Shown piece after piece: positions 37,810-53,059 of a stretch of DNA of 64,000 bases. The position numbers and the translations under genes are program-made. The notes below the pieces were generated by a model that made no database searches, had not been told where the DNA came from, and was given only the letters and a program-made list of their open reading frames with translations. The stretch comes from Rhodococcus sp. RD6.2 (GTDB taxonomy: Bacteria; Actinomycetota; Actinomycetes; Mycobacteriales; Mycobacteriaceae): the NCBI RefSeq assembly GCF_001040705.1, contig NZ_CVQP01000008.1, positions 56,209-120,208 of the forward strand. Reading direction: 5' to 3'. The first letter of the stretch is position 1, and every line of letters starts with the position of its first letter.

Positions 37810-38415
37810 TCACTTGTTCTCGCTGTAACTGCGGACGACATGGACGAACAGGTCGGTACGCGCTCGGGCGATCCCGCGGTCGTCGGGTTCCATCAGGACC
37901 TGGACGGATGTTCCGTCGTGAACCGCGACGAGCGCGCGGCCGAGCGCCTCGGGGTCGGTGATGCGCCTGCCCGCGCGGGCCAGCGCGGCATCGACGATCG
38001 GCAGGATCGTCGACTGGATCGACGCCTCGCGCGCGGCCATCACCGACCTGAGATCGGGATTGCGCAGTGCATGGGCGGTGAACTCGGCCGTGATCCGGTA
38101 CCACCGGTCCTCGACGGGGATCGCGGCGACGATCCGCGCGGCGGCGTCCTCGAGATCGAACGATTCCGTGTCCACACCGGCCTCGGCGACGGTGACGGCC
38201 TCGCGTATCCCGGCGAGCATCGCCTGCGAACGCTGCTCCCACATCGCGAGGAACAGCTCGTCGAGCGAGTCGAAGTTCGAGTAGAACGCACCGCGGGTGA
38301 ATCCTGCTCGCTCACAGACCTGTTCGACGGTCGAGCGCCCGAACCCCTCCTCGGCGAACACGTCGAGCGCTGCGGCGAGAAGCCGCTCCCGGGTGTTCGC
38401 TCGACTCCTCGGCAT
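37810..38415 (-). CDS. TetR family transcriptional regulator
   Basis: 201-residue one-component repressor. The HTH is at about residues 28-50 (STVEQVCERAGFTRGAFYSNF), followed by a helical ligand-binding domain with EDRWYRITAEFTAHALRNPDLR. The ATG at 38415 begins one nucleotide after a 24-bp perfect palindrome, which is almost surely its own operator, so transcription would be leaderless or nearly so and autorepressed. The flavoprotein gene follows after 7 nt on the same strand and a speG-like gene diverges from it, so both may be its targets. Ligand unknown. Confidence 0.92.
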   Translation of the reverse strand: MPRSRANTRERLLAAALDVFAEEGFGRSTVEQVCERAGFTRGAFYSNFDSLDELFLAMWEQRSQAMLAGIREAVTVAEAGVDTESFDLEDAAARIVAAIPVEDRWYRITAEFTAHALRNPDLRSVMAAREASIQSTILPIVDAALARAGRRITDPEALGRALVAVHDGTSVQVLMEPDDRGIARARTDLFVHVVRSYSENK

Positions 38416-38439
38416 GTTCGATACATTAATGTATCGAAC
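38416..38439. promoter_or_regulatory. 24-bp perfect palindrome, TetR operator
   Basis: Half site GTTCGATACATT followed by its exact complement. The AT-rich centre ATTAAT stands out in this DNA. It touches the TetR start codon on the minus strand and lies 47 nt before the speG-like ATG on the plus strand, covering the likely promoters of both. Confidence 0.85.
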
Positions 38440-38486
38440 GGTGTCGCGGGGGAAATCCGAGCATCAGCAGCGATAGGCTCGATTCC

Positions 38487-39008
38487 ATGGCCGACACCTC
38501 GACGACGGTGACCCTGCGTCCACTCGAACGCGACGACCTGCCGTTCGTGCATCGACTGTTCAACGACTCCCAGGTGATGCGGTACTGGTTCGAGGAACCG
38601 TACGAATCCCTCGCCGAGCTGACGCAGCTCTACGAACGGCACATCCACGACGAACGGGAACGGCGGTTCGTGATCGAAGCGGAGGGCACCGCGGTCGGTC
38701 TGGTCGAACTCGTGGAGATCGACTACATCCACCGGAACTGCGAGTTCCAGATCATCGTGGCGCCAGGCAATCAGGGCAAGGGGTACGCCGGAATCGCGAC
38801 GCGGAAAGTCCTCGCGCACGCGTTCGGGGTACTGAACCTGCACAAGGTGCACCTCATCGTCGACACCGAGAACCATGCCGCCGTGCACATCTACGAGAAG
38901 GTCGGGTTCACCGTCGAAGGCGTTCTGCGCGAGGAGTTCTTCGCCGCGGGCAAGTACCGCGACGCCACCCGGATGGGCATCTTCCAGCGCGACTTCCTCA
39001 CGCACTAG
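38487..39008 (+). CDS. speG: Spermidine N-acetyltransferase-like GNAT protein
   Basis: 173-residue GNAT enzyme closely resembling E. coli SpeG along its length: [58 protein letters not shown], the acetyl-CoA site NQGKGYAG, and [20 protein letters not shown]. SpeG acetylates spermidine and spermine to limit polyamine toxicity and binds polyamines at an allosteric site. ATG 38487 fits the family start. It diverges from a TetR gene with a shared operator. Polyamine substrate is inferred from similarity only. Confidence 0.85.
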   Translation: MADTSTTVTLRPLERDDLPFVHRLFNDSQVMRYWFEEPYESLAELTQLYERHIHDERERRFVIEAEGTAVGLVELVEIDYIHRNCEFQIIVAPGNQGKGYAGIATRKVLAHAFGVLNLHKVHLIVDTENHAAVHIYEKVGFTVEGVLREEFFAAGKYRDATRMGIFQRDFLTH

Positions 39009-39027
39009 GCCCGAGCAACCCAGCCCG

Positions 39028-39477
39028 TCACCGCGGCGTGAGCACCACGACCGGGATCGGGCGCGCCGTATGCCGCTGGTACCCGGAGTAGCGCCCACCG
39101 TTGTTGGCATCGGCGGCGGCGAACAGCCGCGCGTAGTCCGGGTCGTCGGGCCCCAGCAACCGGGCGGTGACGGGGATCCTCGTGGTACCGACTCGAATCG
39201 ACGCCTCCGGCTGCGCCTTCAGGTTGAAGTACCACCCCGGCGACTGCGGGGCACCGCCTTTGGACGCCACGACGACATAGTCCTCACCGTCACGGACGTA
39301 GGTGAGACTGCTGACGCGAGCCTGCCCGGTCTTCGCGCCCACGGTGTCGAGCAGTAGGCAGGGCACGCCGAGGATGTGGTGCCCGATCCTGCCGCCGGTG
39401 CGCTCGTACACCCACTGGTGCACCTTCAACACCTGCACGCCGATCTTCTGGACGATCGGGTTCTCCTCCACCTTCAC
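39028..39477 (-). CDS. Ddn-like deazaflavin (F420)-dependent nitroreductase family protein
   Basis: 149-residue split-barrel protein of the F420H2-dependent Ddn family. Marks are VYERTGGRIGHHILGVPCLLLDTVGAKTGQARVSSLTYVRDGEDYVVVASKGG and PGWYFNLKAQPEASIRVG, the F420-binding core. GTG 39477 is preferred: GGAGGT lies 7 nt upstream, and the resulting length is normal. GTG 39486 is possible. Natural role is probably reduction of quinones or other electrophiles. Convergent with speG (19 nt apart) and divergent from the NTF2-like gene across 140 nt. Confidence 0.88.
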   Translation of the reverse strand: MKVEENPIVQKIGVQVLKVHQWVYERTGGRIGHHILGVPCLLLDTVGAKTGQARVSSLTYVRDGEDYVVVASKGGAPQSPGWYFNLKAQPEASIRVGTTRIPVTARLLGPDDPDYARLFAAADANNGGRYSGYQRHTARPIPVVVLTPR

Positions 39478-39617
39478 AATGTCCACCTCCGGATCGTGTG
39501 CGGTCCAGCGTAACCACCTCGAGTGCCCGGTTCGAGGCTTCACCCGACCTCGGAGACGCGTCGACCACGGGGCATTGCGGAGGTGGAGAGACGGATCGAG
39601 CCGGCATCCTGCACACT

Positions 39618-40112
39618 ATGGCGATGAGAGCCTGGTTCGCCGCCGGTGCGACAACAGCATTCACCGGCCGCTACGTCCTGCTCCGGGTACTGCTGCACAG
39701 GTTCACGCGGGACGTCGCCGCACTCAACGCAGGTGATCATCGCCCACTTCTGAGCGCCTACCGCCACGACGCCGTCCTGCGATCCGGCGAGCTCGACCAC
39801 CGCTGGTCCGGTGTGTATGTCGGCCGGGACGCAATCGAGGAGTTCCTGCGGACCTTCGTCGCTTCGCGTCTGCGGGGCGAGATCGGCGCAGCGTATTTCG
39901 GTGGCCCACCGTGGCGGATGACGACCCTCGTCCGCTTCACCACCCACGTGATCGCCCCCAACGGCGCGGTCCGGCATCGGAACAGGACGATCCTGCAGGT
40001 TCGCACCAAGTGGGGACGAATTGTCGAGCAGGAGGACTTCTACGAGAACACCGCGCGCGCAGAGGCATTCGACGCGCGCCTGAGGCAGCTCGGGCTCGAC
40101 GCGACCGGATAG
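39618..40112 (+). CDS. NTF2/SnoaL-like domain protein
   Basis: 164-residue protein with an N-terminal hydrophobic helix (AFTGRYVLLRVLLHRFTRDV) and a SnoaL-like cone-shaped fold: ALNAGDHRPLLSAYRHDAVLRSG, VGRDAIEEFLRTFVASR, TTHVIAPNGAVRHRNRTILQVRTKWGRIVEQEDFYEN. Such domains act as isomerases, dehydratases or ligand binders; no catalytic pair can be assigned. ATG 39618 is used, with ATG 39624 two codons later equally likely; neither has a strong ribosome site. Function unknown. Confidence 0.7.
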   Translation: MAMRAWFAAGATTAFTGRYVLLRVLLHRFTRDVAALNAGDHRPLLSAYRHDAVLRSGELDHRWSGVYVGRDAIEEFLRTFVASRLRGEIGAAYFGGPPWRMTTLVRFTTHVIAPNGAVRHRNRTILQVRTKWGRIVEQEDFYENTARAEAFDARLRQLGLDATG

Positions 40113-40136
40113 GAATCAGCGCACCCCCGGAAACGC

Positions 40137-40176
40137 CGTTGGGCGCGTGCGCCTCGAGAGGTGCACGCGCCCAACG
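40137..40176. terminator. Hairpin between NTF2-like gene and tpiA
   Basis: 14-bp stem (CGTTGGGCGCGTGC and complement) with a 12-nt loop between two convergent genes, 22 nt from the tpiA stop. Likely ends the gap-pgk-tpiA transcript and the NTF2-like gene. Confidence 0.75.
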
Positions 40177-40198
40177 CGTACTCGTTCGATCCGAAGGA

Positions 40199-40973
40199 TC
40201 AGGGCAGGGGTCCCCCGGCCGCGATCGCGGACAGCGTCGCGAACTCGTCGGCCTTGAGCGACGCTCCGCCGACCAGACCGCCGTCGACGTCGGGCTGAGC
40301 GACGAGCTCGCCGACATTCTTGGCGTTCATCGATCCGCCGTACAGCACCCGCACGTCCGCCGCGACCGCGGCCGACGCCAGTTCTGCGAGCGTGGCACGC
40401 ACCGCGGCGCACACCTCCTGCGCGTCGGCGGCCGAGGCCACCTTGCCGGTTCCGATGGCCCACACGGGCTCGTACGCGACGACGACCTTGCCGATCTCGT
40501 CCGCCGACAGCCCGGCGAGTGAACCCTTGAGCTGCGCGACGTTGAAGGCGACGTGGTCGCCCGCCTCACGGACGTTCAGCCCCTCACCGATGCACACGAT
40601 CGGCGTCACGCCGTTCGCCAGCGCCGCCTTGGTCTTGGCGAGCACGATCGCGTCGGTCTCACCGTGGTACTGGCGACGCTCCGAGTGCCCGACGATGACG
40701 TAGGTGCAGCCGAGCTTGGCGAGCATCGCACCGCTCACCTCGCCGGTGTAGGCACCGGACTTGTGCTGGGAGACGTCCTGCGCGCCGTACGTGAGCAGGA
40801 GCTTGTCGCCCTCGACGATCGTCTGCACGCTGCGAATGTCGGTGAACGGCGGGATCACCGTCACGTCGACCTTGTCGAAGTACTTCTCCGGCAACGAGAA
40901 GGCGATCTTCTGCACCAGGGCGATGGCCTCGAGGTGGTTGAGGTTCATCTTCCAGTTGCCTGCGATCAACGGC

Positions 40974-40984
<11 letters not shown>
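40199..40984 (-). CDS. tpiA: Triosephosphate isomerase
   Basis: 261-residue TIM barrel that interconverts dihydroxyacetone phosphate and glyceraldehyde 3-phosphate. Active-site Lys 13 is in AGNWKMN, His 100 in VGHSERR, catalytic Glu 172 in [12 protein letters not shown] with the mobile loop after it, and the phosphate site is VLYGGSM and [11 protein letters not shown] 40984 overlaps the pgk stop by 11 nt, so translation is coupled. Last gene of the gap-pgk-tpiA set. Confidence 0.96.
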
Positions 40985-42188
<1,204 letters not shown>

Positions 42189-42193
42189 AGTGA

Positions 42194-44282
<2,089 letters not shown>

Positions 44283-44286
<4 letters not shown>

Positions 44287-45317
44287 TGCCACGAAGTGGA
44301 CTCCCTTCCCGTATGTGTCGCGTGCGGTTCGCAGTGCCCCCGCAACAGTGCAGTAGACAGGATCTGATCGAGCGCCGCGGCCACCTTGCCCGGATGGTGT
44401 GTCGCGGTCCCGTGGCGCGCGACGTCGGCGTAGCCGACGTTGGCACCGAGGCGGGCCGCGGCGCGGCACAGGTGGTCGCGCTCGCTGCCCTCGGGCACCG
44501 AGTGCGAGTCGACGAGAATGTCGTCGACCCGCAGATCCGGCGCGTGTTGGGCAAGGACGTGCAGGTGCCGTTCGGCCGAGAATCCGGCGGTCTCGCCCGG
44601 TTCGGGGGCGAGGTTGAGGATCAGGGCCTTACGGGCCTGGGTCTCGCGCAGTGCCGCGGCCATGTCGGGTACGACGACGTGCGGAATGACACTCGTGAAC
44701 CAGGACCCGGGGCCGAGGAGCACCAGGTCGGCCCGCTCGATGGCCTCGACCGCCGAGGGTGTCGCGGGAGGGTCGGGCGGAAGCAACCGCACCCGCCGCA
44801 CCTGCCCCGGGGTCGTCGCGACCGCCACCTGTCCCCGGATCGTGCGGCTGACCCGCGGATCGGACTCGAGGCCGACGACGTCCGCCTCGATCGCCAGCGG
44901 GATCGGCGACATCGGCAGGACCCTGCCCTCGACGCGGAGGAGCCGGGCCACCTCGTCGAGCGCACTGACGGTGTCGCCGAGCACCTCGGTCAGCCCGGCG
45001 ATGATCAGGTTGCCGACCGAGTGGCCCGCGAGTGCTCCCGTTCCGCCGAAACGGTGCTGCAGCGTCTCGGTCCACGTCGCGACGTCGGGGTCCTCGGAGG
45101 CCAGGGCCGCCAGCGCCATGCGCAGGTCGCCGGGCGGGATGAGCCCGAGTTCGGAACGAAGGCGCCCCGACGAACCACCGTCGTCCGCGACCGTCACCAC
45201 TGCGGTGACGTCGCTGCTGAGGCGCCGGGCCGCGCGGAGCGTCGCGTACAGGCCGTGCCCGCCTCCGAGCGCGACGATCGCCGGACCCGGAGCTGTGTCC
45301 TGCGAGCCCTGCGTCAT
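44283..45317 (-). CDS. yvcK: YvcK/CuvA family gluconeogenesis and morphogenesis factor
   Basis: 344-residue protein of the 2-phospho-L-lactate transferase (CofD) fold family. [46 protein letters not shown] and [16 protein letters not shown] are the typical nucleotide-sugar binding blocks, and [16 protein letters not shown] the later one. In bacilli YvcK binds UDP-GlcNAc and affects cell wall supply on gluconeogenic carbon; the mycobacterial form (CuvA) acts at the poles. ATG 45317 overlaps the rapZ stop. Tail of about 40 residues is variable. Confidence 0.92.
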
Positions 45318-46210
45318 TCGCGACCCAGATCGCGGTGAACCACCTTGACGGTGATGCCCGAGTCTGCGGCGAGTCGGGACGCGAGCGCCTCCGTCATCGC
45401 GACGCTGCGGTGCTTGCCGCCGGTGCATCCGACCGCGATCGTCATGTAGCGCTTGCCCTCCCTGCGGTAACCGGTGGTGGTGAGATCGACGATGTGGTGA
45501 TAGGTGTCGAGATAGTCCTGGGCGCCGTCCTGCCCGAGCACGTAGTCGCGGACCGGAAGCTCACGTCCGGTGTGTTCGCGCAGCTCGGGGATCCAGTGCG
45601 GGTTCGGCAGAAACCGTACGTCGCACACCAGATCCGCGTCCATCGGCAGCCCGTACTTGAAGCCGAAGGACTGGACGGTGACGGCGACGGACGGTACCTG
45701 GCCGCCACCGAACGCGGCCTCCACGCGATGACGCAGTTCGTGCACCGACAGCGACGAGGTGTCGATCACGAGATCGGCGTCGGCGCGGACGGGCGCGAGC
45801 CGCGCCCGCTCGGACGCGATCCCTTCGCTGAGGGTTCCGTCGCTGCCCTCGCTCTGCAGCGGATGGCTGCGCCGGTTGTTCTCGAACCGCCGCACCAGCA
45901 CCGGATCGCTCGCCTCGAGGAACAACACGCGGGTTCGGGTCGCGCTCGCCGCGACTTCCTTCACCACCGCTGCCAGTTCGCCCGTGAATCGCCGACTGCG
46001 CACGTCGATCACCACGGCGAGCTTCGGGATCCGCGACGACGGTGACCGCCCGAGGTCCACCATGCGCGTGATCAGTTCGGGTGGCAGGTTGTCCGCGACG
46101 TACCAGCCCATGTCCTCGAGCACCTTCGCGGCGGTACTCAGTCCCGCGCCGGAGAGCCCGGTCACCAGGGCGACGTCGATGTCCGGCCGTTCGGTCACGT
46201 GTTCGGTCAC
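45314..46210 (-). CDS. rapZ: RapZ/YvcJ family nucleotide-binding protein
   Basis: 298-residue protein. N-terminal P-loop region [29 protein letters not shown], middle ATPase-like domain, and the conserved C-terminal domain with [24 protein letters not shown] and the CTGGKHRSV motif. In enterics RapZ is an RNA adaptor that senses glucosamine 6-phosphate; the role in actinobacteria is unclear. The Walker A lysine is missing (residue 24 is Leu), whereas enteric and bacillar forms keep it. GTG 46210 overlaps the uvrC stop (GTGA) and its own stop overlaps yvcK, giving a fully coupled operon. Confidence 0.92.
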   Translation of the reverse strand: MTEHVTERPDIDVALVTGLSGAGLSTAAKVLEDMGWYVADNLPPELITRMVDLGRSPSSRIPKLAVVIDVRSRRFTGELAAVVKEVAASATRTRVLFLEASDPVLVRRFENNRRSHPLQSEGSDGTLSEGIASERARLAPVRADADLVIDTSSLSVHELRHRVEAAFGGGQVPSVAVTVQSFGFKYGLPMDADLVCDVRFLPNPHWIPELREHTGRELPVRDYVLGQDGAQDYLDTYHHIVDLTTTGYRREGKRYMTIAVGCTGGKHRSVAMTEALASRLAADSGITVKVVHRDLGRE

Positions 46211-48324
46211 TCGACACCCGCCCTCTCAGACTTCACGACACCGGCCTCCACCGCTGCGGGCCCGACGTCGGCGGACCCCGACTCATCATCCCCTACGAGG
46301 GCCCGATCATCGGTTTCCTCAGCCGGGGTTTCCCCGCGCGTCACCTCGGATTCCCCGTTCAGGGCGGCGAGGACGGCCCGAGCCGTCGCCACGCCGACGC
46401 CGGGCACGGCGGTGATCTCCTCGACGGTGGCGTCCTTGAGCCGGGCGACCGAACCGAAGTGGGTGACGAGTGCCGTGCGTCGCCGCTCGCCGAGCCCCTT
46501 GACGGAGTCGAGTGCCGACGCGGTCATCCGGCGGGACCGTTTGCTGCGGTGGAAGGTGATCGCGAACCGGTGTGCCTCGTCGCGGACTCGTTGCAGCAGG
46601 TACAGCGAGTCGCTGGTACGAGGCAGGATCACCGGATCGTCTTCACCGGGGACCCACACCTCTTCGAGCCGCTTGGCGAGACCGACGACGGCGACGTCGG
46701 TGATGCCGAGTTCGTCGAGTACCGCGGCCGCCGCGGTGACCTGCGGCTTTCCGCCGTCGACGACGTACAGGTTCGGCGGGTACGCGAAGCGACGCGGGCG
46801 GCCGGTGGTCGGATCGAGGGCCGCTTCGGGAGCGAGATCGCCACCCGACCCCGCTTCGGCGGCGTCGTCGGTACCGCCTCGGACGTCCTGCGCGTGGCGC
46901 AGGAACCTGCGCCGCGTCACCTCCGCGATGGATGCGACGTCGTCGGACCTGCCGTCTCCCGCAGCCTCTCTGATCGCGTAGTGCCGGTAGTCGGACTTGC
47001 GGGGCAACCCGTCCTCGAACACCACGAGCGATGCGACGACATCGGTGCCCTGTACGTGACTGATGTCGACGCATTCGATCCGCAACGGCGCCTCGTCGAG
47101 TTCAAGGGCGTCCTGGATGCCCTGCAGCGCTGCCGACCTGGACGTCAGGTCGCCTGCCCGCTTCAGTTTGTGCTGGGCCAGTGCCTCTTTCGCGTTGCGT
47201 TCGACGGTCTCGGCGAGCGCCTTCTTGTCTCCGCGCTGAGGTACCCGCAGGGACACCGCCGAGCCGCGCAGCCCGCTGAGCCAGTTCTGCATCTCGTCGG
47301 CGTTGCGGGGCAGCACCGGGACCAGCACCTCCCGCGGCACCGCCGTCGCCTTGTCGGCCTGCAGTCCGGGCTGGTCGGTCAGGGCCGCCTGCTCGCCGTA
47401 GAACTGGGTGAGGAACTCCTCGACGAGTTCCTTGGTGTCCTGGTCCCCGGACAGTTCGACGACCCATCCGCGTTGGCCGCGGACTCGCCCGCCCCGCACG
47501 TGGAAGACCTGCACGGACATTTCCAGTTCGTCGGCGGCGAAGTCGACGACGTCGGCGTCGGTTCCGTCGCCGAGGACGACGGCCTGCTTCTCCAACGCCT
47601 TCCGCAGTGCCCCGAGGTCGTCCCGCAGGCGTGCCGCGGTCTCGAAGTCCAGGTCGTCGGACGCCTGCTGCATCCGGATCTCGAGTTCCCGGACGAGCTT
47701 GTCCGTTCGGCCGGCGAGGAAGTCGCAGAAATCCTCGACGATGGCGCGGTGCTCGTCGGCGCTGACCCGCCCGACGCAGGGCGCCGAGCACTTGTCGATG
47801 TAGCCGAGCAGACAGGGCCTGCCGATCTGGTTGTGCCGCTTGAACACTCCGGTGGAACACGTCCGTGTCGGAAACACCCGCAGCAGCAGGTCGAGGGTTT
47901 CGCGGATCGCCCACGCGTGCGAGTACGGGCCGAAGTACCGGACCCCCTTGCGCCGCGGACCGCGGTAGACGAACAGCCGCGGAAACTCCTCGCCCAGAGT
48001 CACCGCGAGCACCGGGTACGTCTTGTCGTCGCGGTACCGGACGTTGAACCGGGGGTCGAACTCCTTGATCCAGTTGTACTCGAGCTGGAGTGCCTCGACC
48101 TCGGTCCCGACGACAGTCCACTCGACGCTGCCCGCCGTCGTCACCATCTGACGCGTCCGCGGATGCAGCGACGCGACATCGGCGAAGTAGGAGTTCAGCC
48201 TGCTGCGCAGGTTCTTCGCCTTGCCGACGTAGACGACCCTGCCGTGGGGATCGCGGAACTTGTAGACGCCGGGCGCCGTCGGAATGGTTCCGGTGGCGGG
48301 GCGATAGGTGGCGGGATCTGGCAC
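46207..48324 (-). CDS. uvrC: Excinuclease ABC subunit C
   Basis: 705-residue nuclease of nucleotide excision repair that cuts both sides of a lesion with UvrB. The GIY-YIG domain is at about 10-95 ([26 protein letters not shown]), the UVR motif near 205-240 ([22 protein letters not shown]), the RNase H-like endonuclease domain in the middle ([29 protein letters not shown]) and a double helix-hairpin-helix at the end ([17 protein letters not shown]). An acidic tail of about 40 residues follows. ATG 48324. First gene of uvrC-rapZ-yvcK-whiA. Confidence 0.96.
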   Translation of the reverse strand: MPDPATYRPATGTIPTAPGVYKFRDPHGRVVYVGKAKNLRSRLNSYFADVASLHPRTRQMVTTAGSVEWTVVGTEVEALQLEYNWIKEFDPRFNVRYRDDKTYPVLAVTLGEEFPRLFVYRGPRRKGVRYFGPYSHAWAIRETLDLLLRVFPTRTCSTGVFKRHNQIGRPCLLGYIDKCSAPCVGRVSADEHRAIVEDFCDFLAGRTDKLVRELEIRMQQASDDLDFETAARLRDDLGALRKALEKQAVVLGDGTDADVVDFAADELEMSVQVFHVRGGRVRGQRGWVVELSGDQDTKELVEEFLTQFYGEQAALTDQPGLQADKATAVPREVLVPVLPRNADEMQNWLSGLRGSAVSLRVPQRGDKKALAETVERNAKEALAQHKLKRAGDLTSRSAALQGIQDALELDEAPLRIECVDISHVQGTDVVASLVVFEDGLPRKSDYRHYAIREAAGDGRSDDVASIAEVTRRRFLRHAQDVRGGTDDAAEAGSGGDLAPEAALDPTTGRPRRFAYPPNLYVVDGGKPQVTAAAAVLDELGITDVAVVGLAKRLEEVWVPGEDDPVILPRTSDSLYLLQRVRDEAHRFAITFHRSKRSRRMTASALDSVKGLGERRRTALVTHFGSVARLKDATVEEITAVPGVGVATARAVLAALNGESEVTRGETPAEETDDRALVGDDESGSADVGPAAVEAGVVKSERAGVE

Positions 48325-48359
48325 GAAATCCAGACTAGTCGCGGGCTCCGACGTGCCCG

Positions 48360-48812
48360 TCAGCTCGCATTGTTCGCGGGCGCGTACTTCTCGGCGAGAC
48401 GCCGGAACGACTGCACCGCGGACACGGCGTGCTCACGATCGTTGGACTGGATCGCCATGACGGGGATGTACTCGTCGTCGGGGAGTTCGATGCGGGCCCA
48501 GGCGGCGCCGTCGGGGAACGACAGGCCTTCCACGAGGTCCCAGTCGACTCGACGCTCACCGAAGGCGTTGCGCACCCACACCCCGTCACGGCTCACCCGC
48601 AGTCGGGGTCGCGCCAGCAGCAGGACACCACCGGCCAGCATCATCCCGATGCCGATCATCGCGAGCTGATCCACCAGCCGGAAGTACACACCCGTCGCCG
48701 TCGTCCGCAGCAGCACGCCGAGGACGAGGAAGATCAGCACGCAGAGAACGGCGACACCGTAGGCGTAGCGCGCGGTCTTGCGGGGTCGTACCTCGAGTTC
48801 CCAGTCGCTCAT
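48360..48812 (-). CDS. PH-domain (bacterial PH/DUF2581) membrane protein
   Basis: 150-residue protein with a short polar N-terminus, two membrane helices (about 20-35 and 48-66) and a cytosolic PH-like domain ([56 protein letters not shown]). The position between ribH and uvrC matches Rv1417 of M. tuberculosis (recall). ATG 48812 lies 2 nt after the ribH stop. Role unknown; the location in a riboflavin operon may be only ancestral. Confidence 0.85.
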   Translation of the reverse strand: MSDWELEVRPRKTARYAYGVAVLCVLIFLVLGVLLRTTATGVYFRLVDQLAMIGIGMMLAGGVLLLARPRLRVSRDGVWVRNAFGERRVDWDLVEGLSFPDGAAWARIELPDDEYIPVMAIQSNDREHAVSAVQSFRRLAEKYAPANNAS

Positions 48813-48814
48813 CG

Positions 48815-50571
<1,757 letters not shown>

Positions 50572-50645
50572 CGATTGCTCCGTGCACCACCGGGCGAGCG
50601 CCGTCGGATGCACCTCAACAGTACGACCCCATCCGTGTGAGGCCG

Positions 50646-51263
50646 TCACGTGTCCTGGTTACCAGCTGCCTGCAACCGCTCGACGTACTTGGCGATCACG
50701 TCGACCTCCAGGTTGACGAGCGTTCCCGGGGTGGCGGTCCCGAGAACCGTCAGAGCGAGGGTGGTCGGGATCAGGGAGATCTCGAACCATTCCTGATCGG
50801 CATCGCCGCCGAGTGCGGACACGGTCAGCGAGACGCCGTCGACCGTGATCGACCCCTTCTCCACCACATACCGCGAGATCGACGCGGGCAGGGAGATCCG
50901 CACGACCTCCCAGTTCTCGGACGGGGAGCGGCTGATGATCGTGCCGGTCCCGTCGACGTGGCCCTGCACGAGGTGGCCGCCGAGGCGGCTGTTCAGTGCG
51001 GCGGCGCGTTCGAGGTTCACCCTGCTGCCGACGGCGAGGTTGCCGAGGCTCGAGCGATTCAGCGTCTCGGCCATCACGTCGGCGGTGAAGCTGTCACCGT
51101 CGAGGACGTCGACAACCGTCAGGCAGACGCCGTTGACGGCGATCGAGTCGCCGTGGCCGGCGTCGGACGTGACGAGCGGGCCGCGGACGGTGAAGCGGGC
51201 CGCGTCGGCCAGGTCCTCCTTGGCGACGATCTCGCCCAGTTCTTCGACGATGCCGGTGAACAC
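50646..51263 (-). CDS. ribE: Riboflavin synthase, alpha subunit
   Basis: 205-residue enzyme that converts two lumazines to riboflavin. It consists of two tandem lumazine-binding barrels, each with the [13 protein letters not shown] or [13 protein letters not shown] motif and a GHVDGTG substrate loop. GTG 51263 ([11 protein letters not shown]) fits the family start and follows GAGGAG; ATG 51314 would add 17 residues and overlap the ribD stop in ATGA, so coupled translation from ribD may also occur. ribBA starts 74 nt downstream. Confidence 0.95.
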   Translation of the reverse strand: MFTGIVEELGEIVAKEDLADAARFTVRGPLVTSDAGHGDSIAVNGVCLTVVDVLDGDSFTADVMAETLNRSSLGNLAVGSRVNLERAAALNSRLGGHLVQGHVDGTGTIISRSPSENWEVVRISLPASISRYVVEKGSITVDGVSLTVSALGGDADQEWFEISLIPTTLALTVLGTATPGTLVNLEVDVIAKYVERLQAAGNQDT

Positions 51264-51310
51264 TGTGTCGTTCTCTCCTCGTGAGTTGGTCCGGGGTGTG
51301 GCGGCGTGAT

Positions 51311-52363
51311 TCATGTGCGGTCCGAACGTTGCGGCAGCAGCGTGAGCAGCAGATCGGGGCCGACGGCGTCGACGGACTCCCGCGTGAACCGCAGCGCCTG
51401 CGCGATGGTGCCGACTCCAGCATCCTCCACGGCTGCGGCGCCCGCACCGAGCAGTACCGGTGAGAGGAACGCGTGGACGCGGTCGATCAATCCCGCCTCC
51501 AGGAACGCGCCGGCCAGATGCGGCCCACCTTCGAGCAGGACGTCGGGCCGGTCGGCGAGCGCGGCAAGCACCTCATGCGGGTCGCGGGTCCGCAGGACCA
51601 GCGTTTCGGCGGCATCGTCGAGCACCCGCGACGACCGCGGAATCTCGCGTTCCCCGACGACGACGCGCAGCGGTTGCCGGTCGGCGAGGGAGCCGTCGGG
51701 TTCGCGGGCCGTCAGCCACGGATCGTCGGCGAGGACGGTCCCGGTGCCGACGACGATCGCATCGAGTTTCGCGCGTTCGAGGTGGACGAGAGCACGCGCC
51801 TCCGGACCGGTGATCCACTGGCTGGTGCCGTCGGCCGCGGCACTGCGGCCGTCGAGGCTCGCGGCGAACTTCCAGGTCACATGGGCCCGGCCGGTCCGCT
51901 GACGGTGCAACCACGCCCGCAGCGACGTGCGTTCGACGAGGTCTGCGCCCACACCGCCGAGCACGTCGACCCCGGCGGCCCGCAGTGTGTCGGCGCCTCC
52001 CGCGGCCTGCGGGTTGGGGTCGGTGACGGCGTAGACGACGCGCTCGATGCCCGCCTCGATCAGTGCGGCCGTGCACGGGCCCGTGCGGCCGGTGTGGTTG
52101 CACGGTTCGAGGGTGACGACGGCGGTGCCGCCACGAGCGCGGTCCCCCGCGACGCCGAGCGCCATCACCTCGGCGTGCGGCCCCCCGACGGGACTGGTCG
52201 CGCCGACCCCCGCGATCAGTCCATCCGTGTCGAGAATCACAGCACCCACGGGCGGATTCGGGCTGGTTGTGCCTCGCACGCGTTCGGCGGCGTCGTTCGC
52301 GATGGCAACCGCGGCGAGGTCCTGCTCGGCGGCATCCTCGCGGCGGTGCGCACTGCCCGGCAC
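51311..52363 (-). CDS. ribD: Bifunctional riboflavin deaminase/reductase RibD
   Basis: 350-residue enzyme that deaminates and then reduces the first pyrimidine intermediate. The deaminase domain (about 10-150) has the zinc ligands in GGPHAEVMAL and LEPCNHTGRTGPCTAALI; the reductase domain has HVTWKFAASLDGRSAAADGTSQWITGPEAR and LLEGGPHLAGAFLEAGLID. GTG 52363 lies 2 nt after the rpe stop. It precedes ribE. No FMN riboswitch could be recognised upstream of the operon. Confidence 0.94.
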   Translation of the reverse strand: MPGSAHRREDAAEQDLAAVAIANDAAERVRGTTSPNPPVGAVILDTDGLIAGVGATSPVGGPHAEVMALGVAGDRARGGTAVVTLEPCNHTGRTGPCTAALIEAGIERVVYAVTDPNPQAAGGADTLRAAGVDVLGGVGADLVERTSLRAWLHRQRTGRAHVTWKFAASLDGRSAAADGTSQWITGPEARALVHLERAKLDAIVVGTGTVLADDPWLTAREPDGSLADRQPLRVVVGEREIPRSSRVLDDAAETLVLRTRDPHEVLAALADRPDVLLEGGPHLAGAFLEAGLIDRVHAFLSPVLLGAGAAAVEDAGVGTIAQALRFTRESVDAVGPDLLLTLLPQRSDRT

Positions 52364-52365
52364 GA

Positions 52366-53049
52366 CTAGACGGCCAGTGTCAGATGCGGCGACGCCGACG
52401 CCGCCTGGGCGCGGAGCTTGCGCACCGCCTCGGCGGGATCGGCCGCGCCGTAGACCGCGGAGCCGGCAACGAAGCAGTCGACGCCCGCTTCGGCTGCGGC
52501 CTCGACTGTGTCGGTGTTGATGCCGCCGTCGATCTCGACGAGGAGCGTCAGCTCACCGGAGTCGACGAGCTTGCGGACGGCGCGGGCCTTGCCGAGCACG
52601 TCGGGGATGAAGGACTGTCCACCGAAGCCGGGTTCGACGCTCATCACGAGCAGCGTGTCGAACTCCTTGAGGATCTCCAGGTAGGGCTCGATCGGGGTTC
52701 CGGGCTTGACCGACAGGCCCGCCTTCGCGCCCGCGGCGCGAATGTCGCGGGCGACGGCGACCGGATCGTCGGTGGCCTCGGCGTGGAAGGTGACGTTGTG
52801 TGCACCTGCCTCGGCGTAGGGCGGTGCCCACCGGCCCGGGTTGTCGATCATCAGGTGGCAGTCGAGGGGAATGTCGGTGGCCTTGAGCAGCGACTGCACG
52901 ATCGGCAGGCCGAGGGTGAGGTTCGGCACGAAATGCGCGTCCATCACGTCGACGTGGAGCCAGTCGGAACCGGCGACGGCGGCGGCTTCGTCGGCGAGTC
53001 GAGCGAAATCGGCGGACAGGATGGACGGTGCGATCATCGGGTGAGCCAC
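52366..53049 (-). CDS. rpe: Ribulose-phosphate 3-epimerase
   Basis: 227-residue TIM barrel that interconverts ribulose and xylulose 5-phosphate. Metal and active-site residues occur in [53 protein letters not shown] and VEIDGGIN, and the phosphate loop in [11 protein letters not shown] 53049 is used; ATG 53037 four codons later is possible. First gene of the rpe-ribD-ribE-ribBA-ribH unit: it draws from the same ribulose 5-phosphate pool that RibB uses. Confidence 0.95.
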   Translation of the reverse strand: MAHPMIAPSILSADFARLADEAAAVAGSDWLHVDVMDAHFVPNLTLGLPIVQSLLKATDIPLDCHLMIDNPGRWAPPYAEAGAHNVTFHAEATDDPVAVARDIRAAGAKAGLSVKPGTPIEPYLEILKEFDTLLVMSVEPGFGGQSFIPDVLGKARAVRKLVDSGELTLLVEIDGGINTDTVEAAAEAGVDCFVAGSAVYGAADPAEAVRKLRAQAASASPHLTLAV

Positions 53050-53059
53050 GCCGACGAGC

